This document shows, piece after piece, positions 36,199 to 47,224 of a stretch of 64,000 nucleotides of DNA. The notes under the pieces are model-generated. The model worked only from the letters and a program-made list of their open reading frames with translations, searched no databases and was not told the origin of the DNA. This DNA comes from Shinella fusca (GTDB taxonomy: Bacteria > Pseudomonadota > Alphaproteobacteria > Rhizobiales > Rhizobiaceae): assembly GCF_014203155.1 (NCBI RefSeq), contig NZ_JACHIK010000008.1:1-64000 (forward strand), written 5' to 3'. The stretch's first letter is position 1, and each line of letters opens with the position of its first letter. Made by a program: the position numbers and the translations under genes.

Positions 36199-36756
36199 TC
36201 AGGCGGCCTGTTCTGCCGGGCCGGGCGCGATGACGTCGAGCGCGCCGACCGCCACCTCGTCCTCGCCCACCTCGGCCATCGCCCTCTCGGCGGTGAAGAG
36301 ATAGGCGGCAAGGCCCTCCATCGACGGCGCGCCCTCGCCCGCCTGCGGATGGATATTGCGCCGGAGCGCCCCGGCAAGCGCCTCGCGGTCGCCGCCATCG
36401 AGCGCGGCCGCGTAGGATTCCAGCCGGCCGTAGAACATGCCGGCGAATTTCTTCATGCGCTTGGGCACGCCGACATCGCCGACGCCGAGTTCGCGAATCG
36501 AGTGGTCCACGTCCTCGAAGAAGGCATCGATGATCTCCTGGGCGATCTCCTGGCCCGACGTGGCGCTGGCGCGCGTGCGGCGGAAGTAGAGGATCAGCAT
36601 GGCCGAGAGCATCTCGAAACGGCCCATCACCGTGTCGGGAACATCAAGCGCTTCATAGAGATAGGGGTGGCGCGCCGCCTTTGTAAGCGTCGCGTACTGC
36701 TTTTCGACGATGCGCCGGTTGCCGTTTTTTTTGCCGAACAGGCCGAAAATCATCAT
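36199..36756 (-). CDS. Ubiquinol-cytochrome c chaperone (CBP3-like)
   Basis: A 185-residue member of the Cbp3/UQCC1 family: VEKQYATLTKAARHPYLYEALDVPDTVMGRFEMLSAMLIL, then EIIDAFFEDVDHSIRELGVGDVGVPKRMKKFAGMFYGR. In mitochondria Cbp3 helps cytochrome b assembly of the bc1 complex; the same is inferred here. ATG 36756 (or 36753, ATGATG) follows AGG; upstream codons are not conserved. It is divergent from bamE. Confidence 0.87.
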   Translation of the reverse strand: MMIFGLFGKKNGNRRIVEKQYATLTKAARHPYLYEALDVPDTVMGRFEMLSAMLILYFRRTRASATSGQEIAQEIIDAFFEDVDHSIRELGVGDVGVPKRMKKFAGMFYGRLESYAAALDGGDREALAGALRRNIHPQAGEGAPSMEGLAAYLFTAERAMAEVGEDEVAVGALDVIAPGPAEQAA

Positions 36757-36905
36757 AAAGCCTAGTTTTGCCCGATTCAAACCATGGAGCCATTGCAAGC
36801 CATGTTGCATGACGCTCGAAGCTGGTTTACCGAAGCAGGCACGAATTGCAATGGCTGCGCAGCCATCATCGTCCCGGGGATATTGTGAAGAGAGATGCCG
36901 TGAAT

Positions 36906-37373
36906 ATGAAGCTGTTGCGTAATGCCGCCGTTGCCGTCACCCTCTCCGCATCCGTGCTCGCAGCCTGCCAGGGCCCCAGCGAAGTGCTCTACCAGGGCTA
37001 TGTCGTCGACGAGGAAACGCTGGCGCTCGCTCCGGTCGGTTCTTCGCGCGAACAGGTGCTGCTCTCGCTCGGCACGCCGTCCTCGACCGCGACCTTCGAC
37101 AACGAAGTGTTCTACTACATCTCGCAGAAGCGCAAGCGCCCCGTCGCCTTCATGAAGCCGAAGCTGGTGGAGCAGAGCGTGCTCGCCGTCTATTTCGACA
37201 AGGACGGCAACGTGGCGCGGCTTGCCCATTACACGCTGCAGGACGGCAAGGTCTTCGACATGATCTCGCGCGTCACGCCGACGGGCGGCGCCGAAACCAC
37301 CTTCCTCGGCCAGTTGCTGCGCGGCGGCGCGAACCCCGGCTCGGTCATCAAGAACGTTTTCGGCAACAACTGA
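36906..37373 (+). CDS. bamE: Outer-membrane assembly lipoprotein BamE (SmpA/OmlA)
   Basis: A 155-residue lipoprotein with lipobox VLAAC (Cys21). The SmpA/OmlA fold is seen in YVVDEETLALAPVGSSREQVLLSLGTPSSTATF and EQSVLAVYFDKDGNVARLAHYTLQDG. It belongs to the BAM complex inserting beta-barrel proteins. ATG 36906 is used; a GTG at 36900 would add two residues. It is followed by a bidirectional terminator shared with hppA. Confidence 0.9.
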   Translation: MKLLRNAAVAVTLSASVLAACQGPSEVLYQGYVVDEETLALAPVGSSREQVLLSLGTPSSTATFDNEVFYYISQKRKRPVAFMKPKLVEQSVLAVYFDKDGNVARLAHYTLQDGKVFDMISRVTPTGGAETTFLGQLLRGGANPGSVIKNVFGNN

Positions 37374-37403
37374 TCGCCGCCTTCGCAAGAAGGCAAAAGG
37401 AAA

Positions 37404-37430
37404 CCGCGGGGATCGCTCCCCGCGGTTTTT
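37404..37430. terminator. Bidirectional terminator between bamE and hppA
   Basis: The stem CCGCGGGGA...TCCCCGCGG is followed by TTTTTG on the plus strand and preceded by AAA, giving T residues on the minus strand. It lies between two convergent genes. Confidence 0.85.
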
Positions 37431-37446
37431 GTTTGTGCCGTCAGGC

Positions 37447-39582
37447 TCAGGCGAGAACGGCGAGCAGAAGCAGCGCGACGATATTGGTGATCTTGATCGC
37501 CGGGTTCACCGCGGGGCCTGCCGTATCCTTGTAGGGGTCGCCGACCGTGTCGCCGGTGACGGAGGCCTTGTGGGCTTCCGAGCCCTTGAGGTGCCGCTGG
37601 CCGTCCTTGTCGACGAAGCCGTCCTCGAAGCTCTTCTTCGCATTGTCCCATGCGCCCCCGCCGGAGGTCATGGAGATCGCCACGAAGAGGCCGTTGACGA
37701 TGACGCCGAGCAGCGATGCGCCGAGCGCGGCGAAGGCCGAGGCCTTGGAGCCGGAAATGGCGAGCACGCCGAAATAGACGACGAGCGGCGCCAGCACCGG
37801 CAGCAGCGAGGGCACGACCATTTCCCGGATCGCTGCCTTGGTGAGAAGGTCGACCGCGCGGCCGTAGTCCGGCCGCTCAGTTCCGGCCATGATGCCGGGC
37901 TTCTCGCGGAACTGCCTGCGCACCTCCTCGACGATCGAGCCCGCCGCACGGCCGACGGACGTCATCGCGATGCCGCCGAAGAGGTACGGGATGAGGCCGC
38001 CGAAGATGAGGCCGGCAACGACATAGGGGTTGGAGAGGTCGAACGAGATCGTGCCGATATCCACGAAATACGGATACTTGTCGCCATTGGCGGCGAAGTA
38101 GGCAAGGTCGTTCGAATAGGCGGCGAAGAGCACCAGCGCGCCGAGGCCGGCCGAGCCGATGGCATAGCCCTTGGTGACGGCCTTGGTCGTGTTGCCGACG
38201 GCGTCGAGCGCGTCGGTGGACTTGCGCACCTCGGGGTCGAGGCCGGACATCTCGGCGATGCCGCCGGCATTGTCCGTCACCGGGCCGAAGGCGTCGAGCG
38301 CCACGATCATGCCGGCAATGCCGAGCATGCCGGTGACGGCGATGCCGGTGCCGAAGAGGCCGGCGAGCTGGTAGGTGGCGATGATGCCGCCGACGATGAC
38401 GATCGCCGGCAGGGCCGTCGATTCCAGCGAGACGGCAAGGCCCTGGATGACGTTCGTGCCGTGGCCGGTGACGGAGGCCTGGGCGATGGAGTTCACCGGG
38501 CGCTTGTTGGTGCCGGTATAGTATTCGGTGATCACCACGATGAGCGCCGTCACCAGGAGGCCGACGAGGCCGCAGATGAAGAGGTGCGTGCCGGTGATCT
38601 CCTTGCCGGCGACCGTGCCGACCGTATCCCAGCCGATGGTGAGCGACGTCGCCGCGCCGAGGCCGAGGATGGAGAGCACGCCCGTGACGATGAGGCCCTT
38701 GTAGAGCGCGCCCATGATCGATCCGTTCGCGCCGAGCTTGACGAAGAACGTGCCGATGATCGAGGTGATGATGCAGGCGCCGCAAATGGCCAGCGGATAG
38801 ATCATCGCGCTGGCAAGGGTCGGCGTGCCGGCGAAGAAGATGGCCGCGAGAACCATGGTGGCGACGACCGTCACCGCATAGGTCTCGAAGAGGTCGGCCG
38901 CCATGCCGGCGCAGTCGCCGACATTGTCGCCCACGTTGTCGGCGATGGTCGCCGGGTTGCGCGGGTCGTCTTCCGGAATGCCGGCCTCCACCTTGCCGAC
39001 GAGGTCGCCGCCGACGTCCGCGCCCTTGGTGAAGATGCCGCCGCCGAGGCGGGCGAAGATGGAGATCAGCGAGGCGCCGAAGCCGAGCGCGACGAGCGCG
39101 TCGATGACCTCGCGGGAAGCCGGCTCGTGGCCGAGCGGGCCGGTGAGGACCCAGTAGTAGATCGAGACGCCGAGAAGGGCGAGGCCCGCCACCAGCATGC
39201 CGGTGATGGCGCCTGACTTGAAGGCGATGTCGAGACCCGAGGACAGGCTGACGGACGCGGCCTGCGCCGTGCGCACGTTGGCGCGGACGGAGACATGCAT
39301 GCCGATGAAGCCGGCAACGCCCGACAGCACGGCGCCGATCAGGAAGCCGACGGCAGCCGTAGCGGAAAGCAGCAGCCAGGCGCCGACGAAGACGACGACC
39401 CCGACGATGGCAATGGTTCTGTACTGACGGGTGAGATAGGCCTGCGCCCCTTCCCGGATATAACCTGCAATTTCCTGCATGCGGGCATTCCCCTGGTCGG
39501 CGGCAAGCACCGACCGCGTCGCCCAGATGGCATAGACCACCGAGAGCAACCCGCATGCGACAACGCCAAACAATATGGTCAT
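37447..39582 (-). CDS. hppA: K+-independent H+-translocating pyrophosphatase
   Basis: A 711-residue membrane pump with about 16 helices that uses PPi hydrolysis to move protons out of the cytosol. The PPi-binding motif is [20 protein letters not shown], with acidic [39 protein letters not shown] has Lys where K+-dependent enzymes have Ala, so K+-independence is predicted. ATG 39582 follows AAGGAGG; the 49 upstream codons are not conserved. Confidence 0.96.
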   Translation of the reverse strand: MTILFGVVACGLLSVVYAIWATRSVLAADQGNARMQEIAGYIREGAQAYLTRQYRTIAIVGVVVFVGAWLLLSATAAVGFLIGAVLSGVAGFIGMHVSVRANVRTAQAASVSLSSGLDIAFKSGAITGMLVAGLALLGVSIYYWVLTGPLGHEPASREVIDALVALGFGASLISIFARLGGGIFTKGADVGGDLVGKVEAGIPEDDPRNPATIADNVGDNVGDCAGMAADLFETYAVTVVATMVLAAIFFAGTPTLASAMIYPLAICGACIITSIIGTFFVKLGANGSIMGALYKGLIVTGVLSILGLGAATSLTIGWDTVGTVAGKEITGTHLFICGLVGLLVTALIVVITEYYTGTNKRPVNSIAQASVTGHGTNVIQGLAVSLESTALPAIVIVGGIIATYQLAGLFGTGIAVTGMLGIAGMIVALDAFGPVTDNAGGIAEMSGLDPEVRKSTDALDAVGNTTKAVTKGYAIGSAGLGALVLFAAYSNDLAYFAANGDKYPYFVDIGTISFDLSNPYVVAGLIFGGLIPYLFGGIAMTSVGRAAGSIVEEVRRQFREKPGIMAGTERPDYGRAVDLLTKAAIREMVVPSLLPVLAPLVVYFGVLAISGSKASAFAALGASLLGVIVNGLFVAISMTSGGGAWDNAKKSFEDGFVDKDGQRHLKGSEAHKASVTGDTVGDPYKDTAGPAVNPAIKITNIVALLLLAVLA

Positions 39583-39753
39583 TTCGCTCTGTCCTCCTTG
39601 GAGGCCGCAGGGTCCTCTCCCCGCAGCCGATACGCGTCCGCTCCCGTTTGCCTCCTCACAAGCCGGGCGCCGGCGCGCGGCCAGAGTGCGATTGCGAATC
39701 GGTTGCGTCAAGCCGCTGCACCGCGGCAAGCGCTTCTGGGAAACGGATTTTTT

Positions 39754-40980
39754 TCAGGCGGCCGCGCGGCGGGAGCGCACAAGCAGCAGAAGGACGAGAA
39801 CGAGGCTGACGCCGGTGATCGGCCAGAACACCAGGTTGATGGTCTGCCAGCCATAGGCGTTGAACACCTTGCCGGAGGAGAAGGAGGCGAGCGCCACGGC
39901 GCCGAACAGGATGATGTCGTGGAAGCCCTGCACCTTGTCGGCCTCGTGCGGGCGGTAGCTGGAGGCGACGATGGCGGTGGCGCCGATGAAGCCGAAGTTC
40001 CAGCCGATGCCGAGAAGGATGAGCGCGCCCCAGAAATTCCAGAGCGCGATGCCGGCATGGGCGACGGCCGCGCAGCCCATGAGGATGAGGAGACCGGCGG
40101 CGACGACCTTCTCCGTGCCGAGGCGCTGGATCAGCATGCCGGTGACGAAGCTGGGGGCGAACATGGCGAGCACATGCCACTGGATGCCGAGCGTCGCCAT
40201 TTCCGGCGAGAAGCCGCAGCCGATCACCATGGCGAGCGGCGCGCCGGTCATCATGAAGGTCATCAGCGCATAGGAGGAGATGCCGCAGAACATGCCCGTC
40301 AGGAAGCGCTGCGTCAGCACGATCTCGCGCAGCGGACGGACGGCCTCGCCGCCGGCCATCCCGGCCGCCTTGTGGTCGGGCAGGCGCAGGAAGAGGAAGA
40401 GGACGATGGCGGCAAGGGAGAGCGGGGCGAGCGCCACGAAGGCGCCGGCGAAGAGTACCGGCTCGAAGAGGTCCTTGGTGAAGATCACCACCTGGGGGCC
40501 GAGCACCGCCGAGATGACGCCGCCGGCAAGGATCCAGGAAATGGCGCGCGGCTTGTAGAAGGAGGGCGAGGCATCGGCTGCGGCGAAGCGGATCTTCTGC
40601 GCGAAGCCGCTCGAAATGCCGATCAGCACGAAGCCGGCGGCAAAGAGCCAGAAATCGCTGCGGAAGAGTGCGATGGCGGCGAGCAGCCCGCCTCCTGCCC
40701 CGACGAGCGCGCCGACGATGAAGCCATGGGCCCGCCCGAGCATGCGCGCGGCAATGGCGACGAGCACGGCGCCGAGCGCCACGCCGATGTTGAAGCCGGT
40801 GAGCGGGGCGGTGGCGAGCGACTTGTCCGGCCCGAGCAGGTCGTAGCCGGCAAGGCCGCCGACGGAGAACGCGATGGGACCGGAGGAGCCGAGCAGCGCC
40901 TGCGCGAACATCAAAAGGGAGACGTTCCGGCGCGCGGCCGAAAGCTCCCGTTCAAGACCTTCGACCGTTCCCGTGCTCAT
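39754..40980 (-). CDS. Major facilitator superfamily transporter
   Basis: A 408-residue protein with twelve hydrophobic segments. The MFS loop 2-3 region reads AIAARMLGRAHGFIVGALVGAGGGLLAA, and RFAAADASPSFYKPRAISWILAGGVISAVLGP is a feature of a proteobacterial MFS subgroup without known substrate. It lies 12 bases downstream of nusB and may share its transcript. Confidence 0.85.
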   Translation of the reverse strand: MSTGTVEGLERELSAARRNVSLLMFAQALLGSSGPIAFSVGGLAGYDLLGPDKSLATAPLTGFNIGVALGAVLVAIAARMLGRAHGFIVGALVGAGGGLLAAIALFRSDFWLFAAGFVLIGISSGFAQKIRFAAADASPSFYKPRAISWILAGGVISAVLGPQVVIFTKDLFEPVLFAGAFVALAPLSLAAIVLFLFLRLPDHKAAGMAGGEAVRPLREIVLTQRFLTGMFCGISSYALMTFMMTGAPLAMVIGCGFSPEMATLGIQWHVLAMFAPSFVTGMLIQRLGTEKVVAAGLLILMGCAAVAHAGIALWNFWGALILLGIGWNFGFIGATAIVASSYRPHEADKVQGFHDIILFGAVALASFSSGKVFNAYGWQTINLVFWPITGVSLVLVLLLLVRSRRAAA

Positions 40981-40992
40981 CGCGCCTACCGT

Positions 40993-41475
40993 TTACTTGC
41001 GGGTGTCGGGCCGGACCTGCCTGGCGATGCGGTCGAGCACCGCGTTCACCAGCTTCGGCTCCTCGTCCTCGAAGAACGCCTTGGCGATCTCGACATATTC
41101 CGTGACGATCACGGCGACCGGAACATCCTTGCGCTCGCGCAGCTCGAAGGTGCCGGCGCGCAGGATGGCGCGCACGGTGGAATCGAGCCGGGACAGCGCC
41201 CAGTCGTCCTGCAGCGCGGAACCGATCATCGGGTCGAGCAGGCGCTGGTCGCGCACGACGCCCGAGACGATCGAGCGGAACCACGAGGGGTCCGCCTTGA
41301 GATAGGTGTCGCCGTCGAGTTCCTGGCCGAGGCGGTGCGCCTCGTATTCGGCGACGATCTCCAGCACGCCGGTGCCGCCGATATCCATCTGGTAGAGCGC
41401 CTGCACGGCGGCGAGGCGCGCCGCGCCGCGCTGGTTGGCCGGCTTGACCGGCTGCTGGTTCTTCTCGTCGGTCAC
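40993..41475 (-). CDS. nusB: Transcription antitermination protein NusB
   Basis: A 160-residue all-helical protein that pairs with S10 (NusE) at boxA of rRNA transcripts. [20 protein letters not shown] and [59 protein letters not shown] are the family blocks. The GTG start (41475) overlaps the ribH TGA (GTGA), so translation is coupled. Confidence 0.95.
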   Translation of the reverse strand: MTDEKNQQPVKPANQRGAARLAAVQALYQMDIGGTGVLEIVAEYEAHRLGQELDGDTYLKADPSWFRSIVSGVVRDQRLLDPMIGSALQDDWALSRLDSTVRAILRAGTFELRERKDVPVAVIVTEYVEIAKAFFEDEEPKLVNAVLDRIARQVRPDTRK

Positions 41476-41933
41476 TGTTCGCCGCCCAGTTTCTTCTTCA
41501 GCCCGATCATGGTGAGGGCCGCGCGCGCGGCGAAGCCGCCCTTGTCGCCTTCCGAGCGGCGGGCGCGCGCCCAGCCCTGCTCGTCGTTCTCGACCGTCAG
41601 GATGCCGTTGCCGATCGGCAGAGCCTCGCTGACCGAGAGGTCCATCAGCGCGCGGCTCGATTCGTTGGCGACGATGTCGAAATGGTAGGTCTCGCCGCGG
41701 ATGACCATGCCGAGCGCGACGAAGCCGTCATACCAGGTGCCGCCGTTTTCCATGCCGTCGAGCGCCATGGAGATGGCGGCCGGGATTTCCAGCGCGCCCA
41801 TGACGGTCACGATGTCGTAGGTGGCGCCGGCGGCATCGAGCGCGTGCTTGGCGCCGTCGAGCATCGCATCGGCCATGTCGTCGTAGAAGCGGGCTTCCAC
41901 GATGAGGAGATGGGCATTGTCGGTGTTGGCCAT
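41472..41933 (-). CDS. ribH: 6,7-dimethyl-8-ribityllumazine synthase
   Basis: A 153-residue subunit forming an icosahedral or pentameric lumazine synthase. [39 protein letters not shown] and [30 protein letters not shown] carry the active-site residues, including His in YHFDIV. It is located next to nusB as in most proteobacteria. Rhizobia often have a second, divergent RibH; none is in this window. No FMN riboswitch is visible upstream. Confidence 0.95.
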   Translation of the reverse strand: MANTDNAHLLIVEARFYDDMADAMLDGAKHALDAAGATYDIVTVMGALEIPAAISMALDGMENGGTWYDGFVALGMVIRGETYHFDIVANESSRALMDLSVSEALPIGNGILTVENDEQGWARARRSEGDKGGFAARAALTMIGLKKKLGGEQ

Positions 41934-42045
41934 GTATCACCTGAAAATTGGAGGCGTGCCGCCATCATGGGGGATAAGGCGGCGGTCAAACCACGACGGG
42001 CGGGGCTTGGCAAGCCTTTTCCGTTTTACGAGGCCATTTCAGGGC

Positions 42046-43182
42046 TCAGGCGGCGAGCGAGACGCAGTTGCGGCCGTTGCGTTTCGACAGATAGAGCGCA
42101 TTGTCGGCATTGCTGAGGAGGCAATCGAAGCTCGCACCCTCCGCGCTGCCGAAGGCGATGCCGGCGCTGACCGTGCAGGTGATCGACCGGCCCCCGGCGG
42201 GAATGAGCTTTGCCGCGAAATCGGCGCGGATGCGCTCGGCGATGCGGTGCGCGCGGTCCGGCAGGGTGCGGTCCAGCACGACGACGAACTCCTCGCCGTC
42301 GAGGCGCGCCATGCAGGCCGCATGGCCGCAGGCATCGCGCACGACCCCGGCGAAGACCTTCAGCACCGCATCGCCCGCGGCATGGCCGTAGCGGTCGTTG
42401 ACGGACTTGAAGGCATCGAGGTCGAAGGCGATGGCCGCCGTCTGGTCGCTCATCGCCTGCTCTCCGTAGCGGTCGAACAGGGCGCGGCGGTTCAGGAGGC
42501 CCGTCAGCGCGTCCGTATTGGCGGCGCGCTGGTGGCTGGCGGCGACACGCCACTGGTTGAGCGCCAGCGACATGGCGCCGATGCCGGTGATGCCAACGAT
42601 CGCCACGACGAGGTTCAGGGTCTCCGCCCAGTTCTGCGGCGCATGGCCGAGCACCGCCCGTCCGTCATGAATGAGCGCGGCCGCGCAGAGGATGAAGGAC
42701 AGAGCGGTCAGCAGGTAGAGGATGACGATGCCGGTGAGCGGCAGGGGCGCTTCCGCCCGGCCTCGCCAGTATTCCGAGGCCGTCGCGGCAAGCGCGGCGG
42801 CGATCAGCAGGTTGAGCAGGATGAAGGCGATACCGTCATAGCCGGCGGCAAGCCACGGCAGGGCGACGGCCGAGCTTGCCGTGAAGACGAGGAACACGCG
42901 CCGGCGCCCGCGCAGGCCGGTGCGGAACCGATAGGCCGCGCCATAGATGAAGGCGAAGCCGAGGAACTGCAGCATGAAGGCAAGGCAGCCGAGGCGGAAG
43001 CCGGGGGCCTCGATATAAAGGCTGTAGACGATGACGGCCGGCACGATGCAGCCGATGCCGAGCGACCAGGAGAGCAGGAAGCGCTCGACCCTCGCGGACA
43101 TCCACGAGGCGAAGAGCGTCGCCGAAAGACAAAAACCGGACAGCCCTATCGCCAGAAGCAGGGTCGTGTAGTCAGGCGTCAT
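42046..43182 (-). CDS. Membrane GGDEF-domain protein (putative diguanylate cyclase)
   Basis: 378 residues. Six or seven transmembrane helices (1-210) form an uncharacterised sensor region. The GGDEF domain (about 220-378) begins NTDALTGLLNRRALFDRYG, with FDLDAFKSVNDRYGHAAGDAVL intact. The signature reads LDGEEF (D295-F299): the first glycine is Asp, the rest is catalytically acceptable. No RxxD I-site precedes it, so product inhibition is unlikely. It is inserted between ribE and ribH, with about 110-130 bases on either side, so it probably has its own promoter. It could affect adhesin production through c-di-GMP. Confidence 0.88.
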   Translation of the reverse strand: MTPDYTTLLLAIGLSGFCLSATLFASWMSARVERFLLSWSLGIGCIVPAVIVYSLYIEAPGFRLGCLAFMLQFLGFAFIYGAAYRFRTGLRGRRRVFLVFTASSAVALPWLAAGYDGIAFILLNLLIAAALAATASEYWRGRAEAPLPLTGIVILYLLTALSFILCAAALIHDGRAVLGHAPQNWAETLNLVVAIVGITGIGAMSLALNQWRVAASHQRAANTDALTGLLNRRALFDRYGEQAMSDQTAAIAFDLDAFKSVNDRYGHAAGDAVLKVFAGVVRDACGHAACMARLDGEEFVVVLDRTLPDRAHRIAERIRADFAAKLIPAGGRSITCTVSAGIAFGSAEGASFDCLLSNADNALYLSKRNGRNCVSLAA

Positions 43183-43313
43183 GCTGGACGGTCTCCAATC
43201 ATCGGATGGTGCACCCTAGAGATGGAGAGGTATCGATATCGTTACCATCGACCGGGCCCAGCGGCCCGATCCTGTGCCGATACGAGGCGTATCACCCGCC
43301 TGTCACGCCCGCG

Positions 43314-43931
43314 TCACGCCTTGGGCGCAGGGAACTCCGCCAGCCGCGCCGCATAGCGCGCCATGGTGTCGACCTCGAAGTTGACGAAGTCGCCCGCCCT
43401 GCGCTCGCCCCAGGTGGTGACTTCCAGCGTATGGCGGATGAGAAGCACGTCGAAGACCGCGCCGTCGACCGCGTTGACGGTGAGCGAGGTGCCGTCGAGC
43501 GCGACGGAGCCCTTCGGCGCGACGAAGCGCTCGAAGCCCTCCGGCGCGCGGATGCGGAAGCGGGTGGCGTCGCCCTCGGCCTCCACGGAGAGGATTTCCG
43601 CCCTGCCGTCGACATGGCCGGAGACGATGTGGCCGCCAAGTTCGTCGCCGATCTTCAGCGAGCGCTCGAGATTGATCTTCGTGCCCGCCTTCCAGCCGGA
43701 AATCGTCGTCAGCCGCAGGGCCTCTTCCCAGGCCTCGACCTCGAACCAGCGGGCGTTCGTGCCCGCCTCCGGCAGCGCCGTGACGGTGAGGCAGGTGCCG
43801 GAATGGGCGATGGAGGCGCCCATGTCGATGGTGGCGGGGTCATAGTTGGTGCGCACGCGCAGGCGCACGCCCTCGTTCATGGGCTCGACCTTCTCGACCG
43901 TTCCGATATCCGTGACAATGCCGGTGAACAT
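43314..43931 (-). CDS. ribE: Riboflavin synthase, alpha subunit
   Basis: A 205-residue enzyme with two lumazine-binding barrels: MFTGIVTDIGTV...SIAHSGTCLTV...INLERSL and GGHIVSGHVDGRAEI...VALDGTSLTVNAVDG...TTWGERRAGDFVNFEVD. It dismutates two lumazines to riboflavin. ATG 43931 overlaps the ribD TGA by one base (TGATG), so it is coupled to ribD. Confidence 0.95.
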   Translation of the reverse strand: MFTGIVTDIGTVEKVEPMNEGVRLRVRTNYDPATIDMGASIAHSGTCLTVTALPEAGTNARWFEVEAWEEALRLTTISGWKAGTKINLERSLKIGDELGGHIVSGHVDGRAEILSVEAEGDATRFRIRAPEGFERFVAPKGSVALDGTSLTVNAVDGAVFDVLLIRHTLEVTTWGERRAGDFVNFEVDTMARYAARLAEFPAPKA

Positions 43932-45235
43932 CACTCGTCTCTTTCGTATTCTTCGAAAATATCCGCGCCGTAGCGCGCCGTATGGCGAAGCGCAAAGCCC
44001 TGCGGCATCCGCCCGGACACACATGGGGATGCGATCCCGCCCTTGCCAATGGCCTTCGGGCCGGTGAACAGCATTATCCGGTCGACAAGGCCGGCGTCGA
44101 GGAAGGACCGCGCCGTCCGCGCCCCGCCTTCCACCAGCAGCGAGGAAATACCGCGCGTCGCCAGCGCCGCGAGAAGATCGTCGAGCCGGCGCGGATCGCA
44201 GATCAGCACCTCGACGCCCAGGGCCTCCAGCGCGGCGGCGCGGGCACGCCAGTCGCCGGGCACGGCGGCCGGGTTATCCCCCTCTGGCCTGCCGGCCATC
44301 TCCCCCTCAAGGGGGGAGATCGATGGAGAGATGGTTTCCTTCCCATCGCTCCGCGGTGCGGCAGATTCTTCGTTTTCTGAAGAGGAAAACGATGACTCCC
44401 AGCCAATCTCCCCCCTTGAGAGGGAGATGGCCGGCAGGCCAGAGGGGGGTGTTCCGGGCACATCCGCCTCCCCCTCCCGCGCCGCCACCACGATCACCGG
44501 CACGTCCCGCGCCGACCGGGCCAGGTTCGACGCCGACGGTAATTCCACCCGCGGGTCGAGCACGATGCGCACCGGCGAGCGGCTTTCCAGTCCCGGCAGG
44601 CGGCAGGTGAGCTCCGGATCGTCGGCGAGCGCCGTGCCGATGCCGATGAGGATCGCGTCCGTCTCGGCGCGCGCGACATGCACCTGCCCGCGCGAGACCG
44701 GGCCGGTAATCGCCACCTGCCCCTCGCCCAGCCGGCCGAGCATGCCGTCGCTCGAAACGGCAAGCTTGAGAGTCACATGCGGCCGCTTCTTCGTCTGGCG
44801 CGTCAGGTAGGCGGCAAGCGCCGCGCGGCCTTCCGCCTCCAGAACGCCCGTCTCGACCGCGATGCCGGCATCGCGCAGCATGGAAAGCCCCCTGCCCGCC
44901 ACGCGCTCGTCCGGATCGGTGACCGAGACGACGACGCGCGCAACGCCGGAGGAAATCAGCGCGTCGGCGCAGGGCGGCGTCTTGCCGTGGTGCGAGCAGG
45001 GCTCGAGGGTGACATAGGCCGTCGCCCCGCGTGCCGCCTCGCCGGCCATGGCCAGCGCCTGCGTTTCCGCATGCGGCCGGCCGCCCGGCGCGGTGACGGC
45101 CGAGCCGACGACCACGCCGTCCCTGACGATCAGGCAGGCGACGGAAGGATTGGTGGCTGTAAGACCGAGATTGCGGCGGCTGAGGCGGATCGCCGCCGCC
45201 ATGAAGCGCTCGTCGTCCGGCACGACGGCGGACAT
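43931..45235 (-). CDS. ribD: Bifunctional diaminohydroxyphosphoribosylaminopyrimidine deaminase/reductase with repeat-encoded insertion
   Basis: 434 residues; family members are usually about 370. The deaminase domain (1-145) has the zinc motif PHAETQAL and PCSHHGKTPPCADAL. The reductase domain has KLAVSSDGMLG, TDAILIGIGTALADDPELTCRLPG and LLVEGGARTARSFLDAGLVDR. Between VIVVAAREGEAD and ALEALGVEVLICD lies an extra stretch of about 58 residues (roughly 263-320) encoded by a palindromic intergenic repeat (44278-44449), in frame and without stop codons. It falls in a loop, so function may survive. ATG 45235 lies 2 bases after the nrdR stop codon. Confidence 0.93.
   Translation of the reverse strand: MSAVVPDDERFMAAAIRLSRRNLGLTATNPSVACLIVRDGVVVGSAVTAPGGRPHAETQALAMAGEAARGATAYVTLEPCSHHGKTPPCADALISSGVARVVVSVTDPDERVAGRGLSMLRDAGIAVETGVLEAEGRAALAAYLTRQTKKRPHVTLKLAVSSDGMLGRLGEGQVAITGPVSRGQVHVARAETDAILIGIGTALADDPELTCRLPGLESRSPVRIVLDPRVELPSASNLARSARDVPVIVVAAREGEADVPGTPPSGLPAISLSRGEIGWESSFSSSENEESAAPRSDGKETISPSISPLEGEMAGRPEGDNPAAVPGDWRARAAALEALGVEVLICDPRRLDDLLAALATRGISSLLVEGGARTARSFLDAGLVDRIMLFTGPKAIGKGGIASPCVSGRMPQGFALRHTARYGADIFEEYERDE
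44278..44449. repeat. Palindromic mosaic repeat, family B, inside ribD
   Basis: The ends CCCCTCTGGCCTGCCGGCC and GGCCGGCAGGCCAGAGGGG are inverted copies of each other. Inside are GGGAGATCG near the left arm and CAATCTCCCCCCTT near the right. The same ends and internal blocks are found in the intergenic copy at 59443-59594, and a half copy is at 51126-51166. Confidence 0.85.
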
Positions 45236-45237
45236 CC

Positions 45238-45717
45238 TCAACTATCCGCGCCCGGATCGCGGGCGATCTTGGCGGCGACTTCCGAAAGGATCTTCTCGAA
45301 GTCGTCGACATGGGAGAAGTCGCGGTAGACCGAGGCGTAGCGCACAAAGCCCACGTCATCCAGCGCCTTCAGCGCCTCCAGCACCTGGAGGCCGATTTCC
45401 TCGGAAGCGATCTCCGTCTCGCCGGAGCTTTCGAGCCGGCGGACGATCCCTGAGACCGCGCGCTCGATGCGGTCGCGGTCGACGGGCCGCTTGCGAAGCG
45501 CGATCTCGAAGGATTTCAGGAGCTTGTCGCGGTCGAAGGGAGCCTTTCGGCCCGTCTTCTTGACAACCATCAACTCGCGGAGCTGCACCCGTTCGAAGGT
45601 CGTGAACCGACCGCCGCAATCCGGGCAGATGCGCCGGCGGCGAATGGCGGCCCCGTCCTCTGCCGGACGGGAATCCTTCACCTGCGTATCTTCCGAACCG
45701 CAATAGGGGCAGCGCAT
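45238..45717 (-). CDS. nrdR: Transcriptional repressor NrdR
   Basis: A 159-residue regulator. It begins [22 protein letters not shown], then [20 protein letters not shown], a four-cysteine zinc ribbon, followed by an ATP-cone ([28 protein letters not shown]). It represses ribonucleotide reductase genes when dATP is high. It lies between glyA (9-base gap) and ribD (2-base gap) in a single operon. Confidence 0.97.
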   Translation of the reverse strand: MRCPYCGSEDTQVKDSRPAEDGAAIRRRRICPDCGGRFTTFERVQLRELMVVKKTGRKAPFDRDKLLKSFEIALRKRPVDRDRIERAVSGIVRRLESSGETEIASEEIGLQVLEALKALDDVGFVRYASVYRDFSHVDDFEKILSEVAAKIARDPGADS

Positions 45718-45726
45718 CGGTTTTCC

Positions 45727-47025
<1,299 letters not shown>

Positions 47026-47165
47026 CCTCGAGGCTCCTTAGGGCTGGTGGCACGGTGTTTATCGTCCTCGCATGGCAAGGGCAATATCCGCTCCACGGTT
47101 TGCGCCATTTCCGCGCAGCTTATGGGATAAAAACGACATGGCCGCTGCCCGCGGGCGAGCAAAGC

Positions 47166-47197
47166 AAAAGACCGCGCTCTCGTTTGCGAAAGCGCGG
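47166..47197 (-). terminator. ldtP terminator
   Basis: The stem CCGCGCT/AGCGCGG, extended by inner CG pairs, is followed on the minus strand by TCTTTT. It lies 28 bases after the L,D-transpeptidase stop codon and before the glyA promoter. Confidence 0.7.
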
Positions 47198-47224
47198 CCT
47201 CGGGAAGTCGTCTTGCGGCGTGTC

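Noticed and set aside
41934-42045. FMN riboswitch upstream of ribH
   Set aside because: The conserved RFN-element blocks are absent.
47026-47165. Glycine riboswitch upstream of glyA
   Set aside because: No GGAGAG/aptamer core could be recognised in the leader.
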